A stretch of 5,650 nucleotides of DNA, taken from assembly GCA_937960725.1 (NCBI GenBank), contig CALGOY010000002.1, positions 1 to 5,650 of the forward strand, in the 5' to 3' direction. Numbering within the stretch: position 1 is the first letter of the stretch; each line of letters starts with the position of its first letter. Below, one piece after another: positions 5,490 through 5,650 of this stretch. This stretch comes from an uncultured Bacillota bacterium. GTDB lineage: Bacteria > Bacillota > Clostridia > Caldicoprobacterales > UBA3941. Both the position numbers and the translations under genes were made by a program. The notes under the pieces are model-generated. The model ran no database searches, was not told where the DNA came from, and saw only the letters and a program-made list of their open reading frames with translations.

Positions 5490-5650
5490 TTATCTCATCA
5501 TAGTAGCAATATTTCCTACTCCAACCAACAATGTAATAGTAAGAAAAAACATAATCGTCATCCCTGCTACCGTAACAAATAAGACTGTCAATACATCCCC
5601 TATATCATTGAGACACATCGCAGCTCGCCCGTCTGAAATGGGCTCAAGTA
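5490..5650 (-). CDS. spoIIIAE: SpoIIIAE, C-terminal fragment (5' end outside the window)
   Basis: The frame ending in TAA at 5492-5490 is open to the right edge and yields 52 residues. They begin LEPISDGRAAMCLNDIGDVL and continue into a hydrophobic transmembrane segment (TVLFVTVAGMTIMFF and beyond), ending GNIATMMR. The LEPI-D-R...CLND-G-VLT pattern and this C-terminus are what I recognise from SpoIIIAE, a roughly 390-residue polytopic membrane protein of the SpoIIIA complex with permease-like topology. Its position directly before spoIIIAF confirms the call. It is cut by the window edge, with no sign of a broken gene. The start, the rest of the protein and the operon promoter lie beyond 5650. 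Confidence 0.93.
   Translation of the reverse strand, partial: LEPISDGRAAMCLNDIGDVLTVLFVTVAGMTIMFFLTITLLVGVGNIATMMR

Noticed and set aside
4847..5582. Plus-strand open frames rich in Tyr, Phe and Ile opposite spoIIIAF and spoIIIAE
   Set aside because: The low-complexity composition is what AT-rich antisense DNA produces, and the minus strand encodes well-supported sporulation proteins.
1..5650. CRISPR arrays, insertion sequences, tRNA or rRNA genes, phage or defence genes
   Set aside because: No repeated units, transposase frames or recognisable structural RNA were found. The genes are tightly packed and conserved, so there is little room for an additional system.

Overview
This window comes from an endospore-forming, AT-rich Firmicute of the class Clostridia. 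All real genes lie on the minus strand and are read from right to left. The evidence for the lineage is the end of the spoIIIA sporulation operon followed directly by asp23-family, amaP, DUF2273, nusB, a TsaD/Kae1-like gene and folD. In Bacillus subtilis, as I recall it, accB-accC sit between spoIIIAH and the asp23-like gene yqhY; they are absent here. No species can be named from this window.

Layout in transcription order: (1) 5650-5490, C-terminal 52 residues of SpoIIIAE; (2) 5461-4850, SpoIIIAF; (3) 4810-4220, SpoIIIAG; (4) 4201-3602, SpoIIIAH; (5) 3594-3570, an intrinsic terminator closing the sporulation operon; (6) 3567-3539, a strong sigma-A-type promoter starting two bases past the terminator T-run; (7) 3507-3124, an Asp23/Gls24-family protein; (8) 3077-2514, an AmaP-like membrane protein; (9) 2499-2275, a DUF2273 membrane protein; (10) 2251-1823, NusB; (11) 1826-867, a TsaD/Kae1-like paralog overlapping nusB by 4 bases; (12) 862-38, FolD without its last residues. 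No gene-free stretch exceeds 300 bases; the longest is the 85-95 base terminator/promoter gap.

The first half encodes inner parts of the SpoIIIA-SpoIIQ channel that joins mother cell and forespore: AE is polytopic, while AF, AG and AH are membrane-anchored proteins with ring-building domains. The second half looks like a vegetative housekeeping operon. It combines a membrane-associated Asp23/AmaP/DUF2273 module with transcription antitermination (NusB), a threonylcarbamoyl-transferase-like ATPase-fold protein of unknown role and one-carbon metabolism (FolD).

The left edge is not biological. Bases 5-37 match the Illumina TruSeq read-2/index adapter, and they fuse in frame to folD so that the predicted protein ends in the artefact peptide DRKSTRLNSSH. 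I see no convincing undescribed system. The most biologically interesting item is the divergent TsaD-like paralog between nusB and folD.
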